Part shown: in pieces, positions 24,469 through 33,297 of the stretch
How positions within the stretch are numbered: position 1 is the first letter of the stretch
How the letters are laid out: every line of letters starts with the position of its first letter
Assembly: GCA_020636915.1 (NCBI GenBank)
Contig: JACJWV010000004.1
Location: forward strand, 124,001-188,000
DNA length: 64,000 nucleotides
Reading direction: 5' to 3'
Origin: Nocardioides sp.
GTDB taxonomy: Bacteria; Actinomycetota; Actinomycetes; Propionibacteriales; Nocardioidaceae
Made by a program: the position numbers and the translations under genes
Notes under the pieces: generated by a model
What the model saw: only the letters and a program-made list of their open reading frames with translations
What the model was told of the DNA's origin: nothing
The model's database searches: none

Positions 24469-26247
24469 TCACTCCTGGGTGGGGCAGGAGGTACCGCGCG
24501 GGAGCTTGTAGGGAGCCGCGATCCGGTAGGTGCCCGCCGCCGGCGCGTGGAGCACCAGCCAGTCGTCCCGCGGACCGTCCGTCGTGTCCCCCGGGAACTC
24601 GGCGTCCAGCCCGCTGAGGCAGGCGGGCTCCGATCCGCCCTCGAGGGAGTCGGCGGCGTCGGTGTCGGTGACCGAGGGCAGCGGCTCGCCGTTCGCGTCG
24701 ACCAGGCTCAGCCACGGCGAGTCGGCGATCCGGACCACGATCCGCCCCGCTCGCGGGGTGGTCACCGTCAGCTCCGCCGCGTCGTAGGCGACCACCTCGG
24801 CGGGCGGCGAGACGAGCGGTGTCGGGTTCTTCACCACGTAGAGGGTCCACTCGTCGTCCGCCCAGACCTGCTCCAGGTACGGCAGCCCGCCCGCGACCAG
24901 CTCCGCCTCCTCGGCCGCGGCCGGATCCGGGGTGGCGGTCGTCGACAGCACGACGTAGCCGACCGCCCAGCGGTGCAGCCACCGGCGGTAGGCCTTGGCG
25001 GTCAGGTCGCTGTCGCGGTAGAACACCGGGTTGCGCTCGGCGTCGGCCTGGCGGTTCCAGCCGCGGGCCAGCGCCACGTGCGGCGCGATGGCCGCGGCCT
25101 CGCGGTGGCTTTTCGTCGGGACGACCTCGACCCGGGCGAGGTCGGCCTGCCGGGCGCGGAGCTGGTAGAGGAGCGGGTCGATGTCGGAGCTGAAGGACTC
25201 CGGCGGGGCCGAGCTCACCACGTCGCGGAACGCGTAGGCGATCTGCCAGATCGTCGAGGTGATCAGGGCGGCCGCGAGCAGCACCGTCGCGGCCCGGACG
25301 CCGAACCGCCGCGCGACCATCGAGGTGCGCCAGGCGCCGATGCTCACCGCGGCGACCAGCACCACGCCGCCGAAGAGCAGCCCCAGTCGCGACACGTTCG
25401 TGCCCACGGGCGAGGGCACCAGCCAGGCGGCGACCACGGCGAGGATGTACAGCGCTCCCCCGGCCTGGACGGTGCGCCAGGTCCGCGGGGTCAGGATGAC
25501 GACCGCGACCCCCATCGCGACGGGGAGGATCGTGGAGTACCACGCCATCGGCTGACGGCCGGAGAACGGGAAGAGCAGGGCCGAGCCCGCGACGACGAGC
25601 ACGGGCGGCACGCCGAGGGCGTACGCCGCCGGCCGCCGCCGGCGCAGCCACAGCGTGGCCGCGACCAGCCCGAGGAACGCACCCGCCACCGGGCTGGCCG
25701 CCGTCGCGAGGGCGCTGGTCACGACGGCCAGCAGTCCGCGCAGCCAGCGCTCGGCCGTGGAGCCCGTCGTCCGCGGCCACGCGAACACGACGCAGAGGGC
25801 GGCGAGCGCGAACACGGTCCCCAGCGCGAACGTCACCCGGCCCGAGAGTGCGTTGCCGGCGAGTGCGACGGCGCCGTAGACCGCCGGGATCCAGCGCCGC
25901 TTGTGGTCGGTCCGGCTGACGATGAGCCACGCGAGCAGTCCGGCGGAGATGGTGCCGGCGAGGATCATCGTGGCGCGGACGCCGACCTGGGCCATGATGT
26001 ACGGCGAGACGACGCTGTACGAGACCGGGTGCATGCCGCCGTACCACGCGAGGTTGTAGGCGCTGTCGGGGTGGGACCGGGCGAACTCCGCCCACGCGTC
26101 CTGGGCGGCGATGTCGCCGCCGGAGGTGGCGAGGAACTGCCACCACAGCAGGTGCAGGACGGCCGCGACGACCACGGCCAGCAGCACCGGCGGCACCGAG
26201 CGGACCCGCCCGGTCACCTCCAGCGGCGGCCGCTGGACCAGGGTCAT
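24469..26247 (-). CDS. Polytopic membrane protein with extracytoplasmic C-terminal domain
   Basis: A 592-residue protein with about nine to ten membrane helices in the first 370 residues, then a soluble C-terminal region of about 220 residues. The first extracellular loop contains DIAAQDAWAEFARSHPDSAYNLAWYGGMHP, and acidic/aromatic residues there recall GT-C glycosyltransferases, but I cannot assign a named family. The start overlaps the PAP2 gene stop (ATGA), so the two probably act together on a lipid-linked substrate. Confidence 0.6.
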   Translation of the reverse strand: MTLVQRPPLEVTGRVRSVPPVLLAVVVAAVLHLLWWQFLATSGGDIAAQDAWAEFARSHPDSAYNLAWYGGMHPVSYSVVSPYIMAQVGVRATMILAGTISAGLLAWLIVSRTDHKRRWIPAVYGAVALAGNALSGRVTFALGTVFALAALCVVFAWPRTTGSTAERWLRGLLAVVTSALATAASPVAGAFLGLVAATLWLRRRRPAAYALGVPPVLVVAGSALLFPFSGRQPMAWYSTILPVAMGVAVVILTPRTWRTVQAGGALYILAVVAAWLVPSPVGTNVSRLGLLFGGVVLVAAVSIGAWRTSMVARRFGVRAATVLLAAALITSTIWQIAYAFRDVVSSAPPESFSSDIDPLLYQLRARQADLARVEVVPTKSHREAAAIAPHVALARGWNRQADAERNPVFYRDSDLTAKAYRRWLHRWAVGYVVLSTTATPDPAAAEEAELVAGGLPYLEQVWADDEWTLYVVKNPTPLVSPPAEVVAYDAAELTVTTPRAGRIVVRIADSPWLSLVDANGEPLPSVTDTDAADSLEGGSEPACLSGLDAEFPGDTTDGPRDDWLVLHAPAAGTYRIAAPYKLPRGTSCPTQE

Positions 26248-27347
26248 CCGGTCTCGTCCCCGACCTCGGGCGGGGCGTCGAGGCGTGGCCAGTGGACGGT
26301 CAGGCGGGCCAGGCCGACGGCGACGACGGCGATCGCGATCCCGGCGACGTCGTCGACGACGAAGTGCATGCCGAAGTAGATCGTCGCGACGATCACCAGC
26401 GCGAGGTAGGCGGCCAGGACGGCGGCGAGGACCCGCCGACGCAGGTAGAGGGCGACGAGGAGGATCGCGCACGTGAAGGCCGTGTGCAGGCTCGCGAACG
26501 CCGAGATGCTCGCGAACGCGTCGGGTGCCGACGGGTCGGCGATCAGGTGGGCCCGGTCGACGAGGTACTCGGCCTGCGACGACGAGACGCCGGTCGGCCG
26601 CAGCTGCGCGAACTCCGCGGGTGCGGAGGCGAACGGGCCGAGGCTGGGGATCAGGTAGTACGAGCCGACGCCGAGGATCCAGACCCACGCTCCCGCGAGC
26701 AGCATCACGTAGGAGTCGCGGATGCGTGGCAGCAGGGCCACCGAGCCGACGACGGCCGCCACGACGACGTACACGAACGACTCGTAGAAGAAGGCCAGCA
26801 CTACGGCCGCCTGGTCGGTGCCGAGCACGTCGTGGAGCAGCGCCGCGGGGCTGTGGCCGAGGAACAGCGCGCGGTCGAAGTCGTGCAGCTGCCGGTCACG
26901 GTCGGTGTTGAACGCGTCCCAGCTCTTCAGGTTGCGGTAGCAGACGTAGATGACGTGGTAGGCGACCAGGCCCGAGACGGCCAGGGCGGTACGACGCAGG
27001 GTCCACCGCTCGCGCAGCGCCGGCCAGAAGCCGCGCAAGAGCCCGCGCACCGACCGCTCGCGCCACCCGGCACGAACGGCGGCGTCGAGCACGACCAGGA
27101 CGAGCAGCAGCGTGAAGGCGCTCTGCAGCCGGCCGCTGAACATCCGACCGCCCGGGTCGCGCATCGGGATGTCCATGACCTGCGACCGGGCGAGGGTGAT
27201 CACCGCGAAGACCGCGGCCATCGACCACAGCACCACCGTCATCCGCAGGGCCTCGCGGCGCGCGGGATCCGCGGGCGACGTCTGCGCCCGCTCGCTCGCT
27301 CCACCGGTCCGCTCCGGGAGGGGGCGGACCTGCTCGTCCGCGCTCAT
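26244..27347 (-). CDS. PAP2-superfamily membrane phosphatase/phosphotransferase
   Basis: A 367-residue protein with about six membrane helices. The active-site motifs are of the inositol-phosphorylceramide-synthase-like PAP2 type: SYYLIPSLGPF, FASLHTAFT, and FGMHFVVDDVAG, giving the conserved His and Asp residues. Such enzymes move phosphate or phospho-head groups on lipids at the outer membrane face. The N-terminal 35 residues are hydrophilic. It is divergent from an MFS gene and coupled to the polytopic protein downstream. Confidence 0.8.
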   Translation of the reverse strand: MSADEQVRPLPERTGGASERAQTSPADPARREALRMTVVLWSMAAVFAVITLARSQVMDIPMRDPGGRMFSGRLQSAFTLLLVLVVLDAAVRAGWRERSVRGLLRGFWPALRERWTLRRTALAVSGLVAYHVIYVCYRNLKSWDAFNTDRDRQLHDFDRALFLGHSPAALLHDVLGTDQAAVVLAFFYESFVYVVVAAVVGSVALLPRIRDSYVMLLAGAWVWILGVGSYYLIPSLGPFASAPAEFAQLRPTGVSSSQAEYLVDRAHLIADPSAPDAFASISAFASLHTAFTCAILLVALYLRRRVLAAVLAAYLALVIVATIYFGMHFVVDDVAGIAIAVVAVGLARLTVHWPRLDAPPEVGDETG

Positions 27348-27472
27348 GCCACACCCGCCGCCATCACTGCCAGCACCCTCGTGAGGTTACCGGTCAGAAG
27401 CGGTCCGTCCGGCATCCTCGCCCGACCTGCGCCCGGCTCCGCCGTCCGGACGGCGTCAGGGAGACTGGACCG

Positions 27473-28681
27473 GTGAGGGAGACGTCGACGCCCTCGTCCG
27501 GGCACGACTGGACGCCGTGGCGCGCCGTCGTCGCCTTCGGGCTCGTCTCACTCGCTGCCGACATGGTCTACGAGGGCATGCGGTCCGCCGCCGGGCCGTT
27601 CCTCGGGTCGCTCGGTGCGTCCGCCCTGACCGTGGGCATCGTGACCGGAGCCGGCGAGGCCATCGCGCTCGGGCTGCGGGTGGTGGCCGGACCGGTCGCC
27701 GACCGCACCGGCCGGCACTGGGGGCTGACCACGTTCGGCTACGCGCTCACCGCCGCGTGCGTGCCGCTGCTGGCCTTCGCCCCCCTGCTGGGCGCCGCCG
27801 GCGTCGCCTTCGCGAGCGTCCTGATGCTCGCCGAGCGCACCGGCAAGGCGATCCGATCGCCCTCCAAGTCGACGCTGCTCGCCGGGATGGCGGAGCCGGT
27901 CGGGCGCGGCCGCGGGTTCGCGGTGCACAAGGCGCTGGACCAGGTCGGCGCCTTCGCCGGCCCCCTCGTCGTCGCGGGCGTCGCCGCGGCCACCGGCGAG
28001 CTCGCGCTCGGGTTCGTGGTGCTCGCCGTGCCGGGCGTGGTGTCGCTGGTGCTGCTGGCCCGGCTGCGCCGCCACGCGCCGATCGAGCCACCGGCGCCGC
28101 ACCCGTCCGAGCAGCACCACCACGAGCCGCTCACGCGGTCCTTCCGGCTGTTCGCGATCTCCTGCTCGGCCAGCACGCTGGGGTTGATGACCTTCGGCGT
28201 CATCTCCTTCGCCTTCGTCGAGTCCGGCCTGGTGGCCGCGGCATGGGCGCCGGTCGTCTACGCGGGTGCGATGGCGGTCGAGGCCGTCGCCGCGCTCGGC
28301 ACCGGATGGATCTACGACCGGGCCGGGGCGCGGGTGCTGTACCCCCTGCCCTTCCTGGTGGCCGCCGTGCCCGCGCTGGCGTTCGCGCAGCGGCTCGGAC
28401 CGGTCCTGCTGGGCGTGGCGCTCTGGGGCCTCGCCTACGGCGTGCAGGACTCCACCGTGAAGGCGCTGGTGGCCGACCTGGTCCCGCAGCGGTCGCTCGC
28501 CACGGCGTACGGCGTCTTCGCCGCCGCCCAGGGCGGCGCCGCGCTGGTCGGGGGCGCGCTGGCGGGCGCGCTCTACGCCGACCACCTCGGCCTGCTCGTC
28601 GCCGTCGTCGGGGTGCTCCAGCTGGTGTCCCTCGCGACTCTCGTGCCCGCGGTCCGCCACCGGGATAGGTTCGGAACGTGA
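27473..28681 (+). CDS. MFS transporter
   Basis: A 402-residue 12-helix major facilitator. The N-terminal helix has SLAADMVYEGMRSAAGPFL, and motif A-like DRTGRHWGLTT follows helix 2. No drug-specific or sugar-specific signature is visible. The C-terminal helices include a GVQDSTVKALVADLV segment. It is coupled by GTGA to a TerD-domain gene. Confidence 0.78.
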   Translation: MRETSTPSSGHDWTPWRAVVAFGLVSLAADMVYEGMRSAAGPFLGSLGASALTVGIVTGAGEAIALGLRVVAGPVADRTGRHWGLTTFGYALTAACVPLLAFAPLLGAAGVAFASVLMLAERTGKAIRSPSKSTLLAGMAEPVGRGRGFAVHKALDQVGAFAGPLVVAGVAAATGELALGFVVLAVPGVVSLVLLARLRRHAPIEPPAPHPSEQHHHEPLTRSFRLFAISCSASTLGLMTFGVISFAFVESGLVAAAWAPVVYAGAMAVEAVAALGTGWIYDRAGARVLYPLPFLVAAVPALAFAQRLGPVLLGVALWGLAYGVQDSTVKALVADLVPQRSLATAYGVFAAAQGGAALVGGALAGALYADHLGLLVAVVGVLQLVSLATLVPAVRHRDRFGT

Positions 28682-29247
28682 TCGAGCTGAACAAGGGCCA
28701 GGACCTGCTGCTGGCGACCGAGGACGGGGCACCTCTCACCAGGCTGCGGATGGGCCTGGGCTGGGACAAGGTCCGCAACGCGGGAGCCGCGGGCAGCGGG
28801 TTCCCCGACGTCGACCTGGACGCCACGGCCGTGCAGTTCACCGGGGACCAGCTCTTCGACCTGGTCTTCTACAACAACCTGCGCACGCGCGACGGCTCGG
28901 TCGTCCACCTCGGCGACAACCTCACCGGCCGCGGCGAGGGCGACGACGAGGCGATCACGGTCGACCTGGGCCGCGTGCACGGTCCCGTCGACACCATCGT
29001 GCTGATGGTGAGCAGCTACCAGGGGCACAGCCTGGAGTGGATCGGCCACGCCTACTGCCGCCTGGTGGACGACGAGCGCGACGTGGAGCTGGCGCGGTTC
29101 ACCCTGACCGGCGGCGTCCCGGCCACCGGCCTGGTGCTGGCGAAGCTGGTCCGCGACGGCGACCGCTGGCGGGCGCACGCCATCGGCGAGGGCATCGCCG
29201 CGACTGTGCCGTCGGAGTCGGTGGCCAAGCTGCGCCCGTTCCTCTGA
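28678..29247 (+). CDS. TerD-domain stress protein
   Basis: A 189-residue TerD protein: MGLGWDK, DVDLDATA, and the calcium-binding signature GDNLTGRGEGDDEAITVDL. TerD proteins bind Ca2+ and act in tellurite/stress responses. Unlike typical ter operons with several paralogues plus TerC, this copy is alone, coupled to an MFS transporter. Confidence 0.9.
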   Translation: MIELNKGQDLLLATEDGAPLTRLRMGLGWDKVRNAGAAGSGFPDVDLDATAVQFTGDQLFDLVFYNNLRTRDGSVVHLGDNLTGRGEGDDEAITVDLGRVHGPVDTIVLMVSSYQGHSLEWIGHAYCRLVDDERDVELARFTLTGGVPATGLVLAKLVRDGDRWRAHAIGEGIAATVPSESVAKLRPFL

Positions 29248-29338
29248 GTGAGGTGTCTCCCCCGACGACCGCTGGCGCTCGGTGGCCCAGCGGTCTAGCC
29301 ATCGTGTCGACCGCGCCGGTCTGGGGTACTGCTCCCCC

Positions 29339-29590
29339 ATGGCTCCGAACCGTCCGGCCGCAGCGGAGGACCGCACGATCATGTGGGTCGTCGTGCTCGT
29401 GATCGGGACGCTCGTCGGTTGGTCCGTGCTGGGCGGCCTCGTCGGCGGCCCCGCCGCCTTCGCGCTCGCCGCCGGCGCTGCCGTGGTCGCGGGGACCATC
29501 GGGTGGCGGCACCGGATCACCTTCGAGCTGCTCTGCAACCTCGCGCTGGTCGGCGTGCCCGCCGTCGTCGTGGGGTTGTCGCTGTCCTGA
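29339..29590 (+). CDS. Small integral membrane protein (83 aa)
   Basis: The frame encodes MAPNRPAAAEDR, then two to three hydrophobic helices. I chose the ATG because the upstream part reads as non-membrane Arg/Ser sequence. It follows terD by 91 bp on the same strand. No family recognised. Confidence 0.55.
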   Translation: MAPNRPAAAEDRTIMWVVVLVIGTLVGWSVLGGLVGGPAAFALAAGAAVVAGTIGWRHRITFELLCNLALVGVPAVVVGLSLS

Positions 29591-29629
29591 CCCGCTGCTT
29601 GACCCGCTGTCTTGACCCGCGGGTGCCGG

Positions 29630-30103
29630 TCAGCGCCCCTTGTTCCGCCGCCGGACCGCCCGCTTCGGGCGGCCACCGAGATAGGACCGCGCCGAGTCGA
29701 CGACGAAGCCCTGCCGCAGCGCCTGCCGGCCGATGAGGAGCCGGAAGCCCATCTGGTCGCGGTTGCTCAGGGTCATCTCGGTCGTGAGGGTCCGCCCCAT
29801 CAGCGTCACGTCCATCTCCACGACGTACCGCTCGGCCGCGTGGCCCGAGGAGCTGCGCACCACCCGCCGGTCCAGCAGCAGCGCCTCGACCACGGCGGAG
29901 TCCTCGCTCGAGCGCTGCCACGGGTGGATCGAGAACCGCACCCAGGTCTCGCCGTCGCGCACGACCTCGGAGACGTCGAAGGCGTGGATCGCCGAGCTCC
30001 GGGCACCGGTGTCCAGCTTGGCCTTGACCCACGGCACCCCGCACCCCGGCAGCGCGACCCACTCCCGCCACCCGGCGACGACGGTCTCGGCGGGCGGGGG
30101 CAC
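29630..30103 (-). CDS. RimK-associated retropepsin-like aspartyl protease (COG4067)
   Basis: A 157-residue protein with LDTGARSSAIHA, the DTG active-site triplet of the family once annotated as ATP-dependent zinc protease, and LIGRQALR near the C-terminus. Family members are often next to RimK-type ligases, as here: the gene diverges from a rimK-like gene 44 bp away. A role in trimming glutamate additions is an inference from this pairing. It starts at GTG. Confidence 0.82.
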   Translation of the reverse strand: MPPPAETVVAGWREWVALPGCGVPWVKAKLDTGARSSAIHAFDVSEVVRDGETWVRFSIHPWQRSSEDSAVVEALLLDRRVVRSSSGHAAERYVVEMDVTLMGRTLTTEMTLSNRDQMGFRLLIGRQALRQGFVVDSARSYLGGRPKRAVRRRNKGR

Positions 30104-30147
30104 CCGCCCATCCTGTCAGCACCCCCGCCCTGTCTAATGAGGCGGTC

Positions 30148-31338
30148 ATGAAGCTCGCGATCCTCTCCCGCGCTCCACGCGCCTACAGCACCCAGCGGCT
30201 CCGGACGGCGGCTCTCGACCGCGGGCACGACGTCAAGGTGCTCAACACGCTCCGCTTCGCCATCGACCTCTCGGGCGACGAGCCCGACCTCCAGTTCCGG
30301 GGCCGGCCGCTGTCGACCTACGACGCGATCCTGCCGCGGATCGGCAACTCCATCACCTACTTCGGCACCGCGGTGGTCCGGCAGTTCGAGCAGATGGACG
30401 TCTACACGCCCAACCCGGCGTACGGCATCTCCAACAGCAGGGACAAGCTGCGGGCGATCCAGATCCTGTCGAGGCACCACATCGCCATGCCGGCGACCGC
30501 CTTCGTCCGCGACCGGTCCGACGTCAAGCCCGCCATCGAGCGCGTCGGCGGTGCGCCCGTGGTGATCAAGCTGCTCGAAGGCACCCAGGGCATCGGCGTC
30601 ATCCTCGCCCCCGACCGCAAGGTCGCCGAGGCGATCATCGAGACCCTGCACAGCACCCAGCAGAACGTGCTGATCCAGCGCTTCGTCAAGGAGAGCAAGG
30701 GCCGCGACATCCGCGCACTGGTCGTCGGCGACCGGGTGGTGGCCGCCATGCGCCGGGTCGCCCAGGGCGACGAGTTCCGCTCCAACGTGCACCGCGGGGG
30801 CTCCGTCGAGCCGGTCGACCTCGACCCCGAGTACGCGCGCACCGCGGTGCGCGCCGCCCAGATCATGGGCCTGAAGGTCGCGGGCGTCGACATGCTCGAG
30901 GGCAACGACGGGCCGCTGGTCATGGAGGTCAACTCCTCCCCCGGTCTCGAGGGCATCGAGGCCGCGACCCAGCTCGACGTCGCCGGCGCGATCATCGACT
31001 TCATCGACCACCAGGTGGCGTTCCCCGAGATCGACGTGCGTCAGCGGCTCAGCGTCTCGACCGGGTACGGCGTCGCGGAGCTGGTCGTGCACGCCGGCGC
31101 CGACATCGTCGGCAGGAAGATCGGCGAGTCCGGTCTGGAGGAGCGCGACATCTCGGTGCTCACCCTGCACCGCGGGTCGACGGTGATCCCGAACCCCCGC
31201 AACAAGGAGGTCGTCCAGGACGGCGACCGGCTCCTGTGCTTCGGCAAGCTCGAGGAGATGCGCTCGATGATCCCCACCCGCCGCAAGCGGCGGAGCCGGG
31301 TCAAGAAGCTGCCCGCGGAGCCGATCCACGACGCCTGA
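30148..31338 (+). CDS. rimK: RimK-type ATP-grasp glutamate ligase with C-terminal TrkA-C domain
   Basis: A 396-residue protein. Residues 1-300 are a RimK ATP-grasp ligase (LAILSRAPR, DAILPRIGNSITYFG, KLLEGTQGIGV, GRDIRALVVGDRVVAAM, MEVNSSPGLEGIE). Residues about 310-385 match a TrkA-C/RCK-C ligand-binding domain (GYGVAELVVHAGADIVGRKI, RGSTVIPNPRNKEVVQDGDRLLCFG). RimK enzymes add glutamate to a protein or peptide C-terminus. The RCK-C domain, normally seen in K+ channel regulators, suggests allosteric control by a small ligand. Confidence 0.88.
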   Translation: MKLAILSRAPRAYSTQRLRTAALDRGHDVKVLNTLRFAIDLSGDEPDLQFRGRPLSTYDAILPRIGNSITYFGTAVVRQFEQMDVYTPNPAYGISNSRDKLRAIQILSRHHIAMPATAFVRDRSDVKPAIERVGGAPVVIKLLEGTQGIGVILAPDRKVAEAIIETLHSTQQNVLIQRFVKESKGRDIRALVVGDRVVAAMRRVAQGDEFRSNVHRGGSVEPVDLDPEYARTAVRAAQIMGLKVAGVDMLEGNDGPLVMEVNSSPGLEGIEAATQLDVAGAIIDFIDHQVAFPEIDVRQRLSVSTGYGVAELVVHAGADIVGRKIGESGLEERDISVLTLHRGSTVIPNPRNKEVVQDGDRLLCFGKLEEMRSMIPTRRKRRSRVKKLPAEPIHDA

Positions 31339-31405
31339 GCGCCGGGTCCAGGTGGGTCACCCTCCGGACGATCCACCGGGCCGTGCTCGACAGCCCAGCA
31401 CCCAC

Positions 31406-31449
31406 GGCAGCGCCCGGACCCGGTCCCTCGACGGGTCCGGGGCGCTGCC
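31406..31449. terminator. Strong hairpin between convergent rimK and CPBP genes
   Basis: A stem of 17 bp with one bulged G (31406-31422 against 31432-31449) and a 9-nt loop lies midway between the two convergent stops. It has no T-tract on either side, but position and strength fit a bidirectional terminator. Confidence 0.7.
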
Positions 31450-31484
31450 GACGACCGCGTCGGTCGTCCGCCCGAGAGGTCTGG

Positions 31485-32249
31485 TCACGTCGCGACCGGG
31501 TGCGCGACGGCGTACGGCGCCAGGGTGGCCGCGTCGCGGTCCCGGCGGGTGAGGACGACGGCGAGGACGACCGAGGCGATGCCCACGGCCATGTTGAGCA
31601 TCCCGGCGACCGTGCCGCCGTCACCGATGAACGCCGAGAAGTCCCAGAAGCCGTGCAGGAGCATCGCCGGGAGAAGCGCCCCGGCCCCGCGCCGCAGCAG
31701 GTACAGCGTGGAGCCGGAGGCGAAGGCCAGGCCCACCTGGCTGATCGCAGCCGGGCCCGCGCCGAACACGGCGTTGGGGAGGTGCAGCAGCCCGAAGGCC
31801 AGCGTCGCCCAGAACCAGGCCAGGCGCTCGGTCAGGGTCCCGCGCAGCCCCACCAGGAGCAGCCCCCGCGTGGCGAGCTCCTCGCAGAAGCCGACGCCGA
31901 TGCTGCCCAGGACCAGGTAGACGACCATCGTCCTCGTCGTGTCCGAGTAGTCCTTCGTGGCCAGCGCCACGACCCCGAGCACGAGCATCAGCGCCGGGGT
32001 GACCAGCGTCCACCGTGGCGCCCTGCGCGTCTCGAGCATCGCCGGCCGCCACCAGCCGAGCGCGGTCGCGACGACCACCAGGATCACGGCGCCGGCCGCC
32101 AGCGGTGCGACGTACCACTTCAAGAGGGTGTCGGCGGAGTCGCCGACGTGGTCGTAGTCGATGCCGTTGAGGATCCAGACCCCGTAGAACACCGCCAGGT
32201 AGGCGACCAGCGCGAGGACCCCGACGAGGGGCCGGGGCTGGACCTTCAT
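31485..32249 (-). CDS. CPBP-family intramembrane glutamic protease
   Basis: A 254-residue protein with about seven to eight membrane helices and the CPBP/ABI motifs CEELATRG (EExxxR), FGLLHLPNA (FxxxH) and LHGFWDFSA (HxxxD/N). Bacterial members process membrane proteins, bacteriocins or prenylated peptides; no substrate gene is next to it. Confidence 0.88.
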   Translation of the reverse strand: MKVQPRPLVGVLALVAYLAVFYGVWILNGIDYDHVGDSADTLLKWYVAPLAAGAVILVVVATALGWWRPAMLETRRAPRWTLVTPALMLVLGVVALATKDYSDTTRTMVVYLVLGSIGVGFCEELATRGLLLVGLRGTLTERLAWFWATLAFGLLHLPNAVFGAGPAAISQVGLAFASGSTLYLLRRGAGALLPAMLLHGFWDFSAFIGDGGTVAGMLNMAVGIASVVLAVVLTRRDRDAATLAPYAVAHPVAT

Positions 32250-32332
32250 GGCGGCTCCTGGGGTGGGCTCGGGGCGCCGGGGTCCGGCGTCCCTCCGTTG
32301 TAAGGGCGATCCCCGTGCCCGGGGAGAGACCT

Positions 32333-32355
32333 TGGTCCCGGGACGGCCGGGACCA
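32333..32355 (-). terminator. Hairpin downstream of class II amidotransferase gene
   Basis: TGGTCCCGG-GACGG-CCGGGACCA, a perfect 9-bp stem with a 5-nt loop, lies just after the stop of the minus-strand amidotransferase gene. Confidence 0.6.
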
Positions 32356-32363
32356 TTCGGCGG

Positions 32364-33194
32364 CTACGGGCGGACCGGCTCGAACGGCATCAGGTCCTCC
32401 CCCGCCCCGTGCACGACGACGTACGACGACTCGGGGACCTCACGCCACGCGCCCTGCAGGTCGCCGAGCGGCTCGGAGACCACGAGGCGGGCGTCGTCGG
32501 AGAGCTGGTGCAGCACCGGGTTGTCGGGGTACTGGTGCTTGAGCGTGGACACGTCGGTGCTGTGGAACAACGACCGCGACGCGTGGGCGCTGGAGTAGCG
32601 GAAGGCCCAGGTCGTCGTGCCGTCCGTGGTCGCGACCGTCATCTGCACCGGCTCGTCGATCCCGTGGCGCACGGCGGTGTCCTCGACGAGACCGACCGCA
32701 CTCGCCACCGCCGCCGCGGGGTCGTCCCGCAACCCGAAGGTCAGCGCGAGGAAGAACAGCATCTCCGAGTCCGTCGACCCCTCCAGCTGCGCGAAGAGGT
32801 CGGGGTCGACCGCCATCGCGAGCTCCCGCTTGATCGTCGGGAAGCCGGAGATCAGGCCGTTGTGCATCCAGAGCCACTCGTCGTGCCGGAACGGGTGGCA
32901 GTTGGACTGCTGCACCGCGGTCCCGGTCGTCGCCCGGATGTGCGCGAACACCCGCCGTGACCGGGCCAGCCGGGACAGCTCGCGCAGGTTGCGGTCGTTC
33001 CACGCCGGCTCGGTGCTGCGGTAGACGCCGGGGCAGGGCTCGTCGGCGTACCAGCCGACGCCGAAGCCGTCGCCGTTGACGGTCGTCGCGCCCATCTGCG
33101 AGTGCTTGCTCTGCATGACGAGGGAGTTCTTCGGCTTGAAGAGAAGGTCCTCCAGGCGCACGGGCGCCCCGGAGTAGGCCAGCCAACGGCACAT
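32364..33194 (-). CDS. Class II glutamine amidotransferase (EgtC/YafJ-like)
   Basis: A 276-residue Ntn-hydrolase. The start MCRWLAYSG exposes the nucleophile Cys2 after Met removal. GDGFGVGWY, AHIRATTGTAVQQSNCHPF and MHNGLISGF are the class II amidotransferase motifs. Similar stand-alone proteins include EgtC of ergothioneine synthesis, which removes a gamma-glutamyl group, but no egtA, egtB or egtD gene is near. The start at MCRW is fixed by the catalytic Cys. Confidence 0.85.
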   Translation of the reverse strand: MCRWLAYSGAPVRLEDLLFKPKNSLVMQSKHSQMGATTVNGDGFGVGWYADEPCPGVYRSTEPAWNDRNLRELSRLARSRRVFAHIRATTGTAVQQSNCHPFRHDEWLWMHNGLISGFPTIKRELAMAVDPDLFAQLEGSTDSEMLFFLALTFGLRDDPAAAVASAVGLVEDTAVRHGIDEPVQMTVATTDGTTTWAFRYSSAHASRSLFHSTDVSTLKHQYPDNPVLHQLSDDARLVVSEPLGDLQGAWREVPESSYVVVHGAGEDLMPFEPVRP

Positions 33195-33297
33195 GTCCTG
33201 CCTCCTGATCCGGGTCGGACCTCCCGGCCCGCGTCCCACCGTGCCGTCCCCGTCCGCGCGCGCCCAGAGGCGATGGTCCCGCGCCGTGCCCGGACGG

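Noticed and set aside
32364..33194. EgtC of an ergothioneine cluster
   Set aside because: Only the class II amidotransferase is present; no egtA, egtB or egtD gene lies nearby, so the specific name is not supported.
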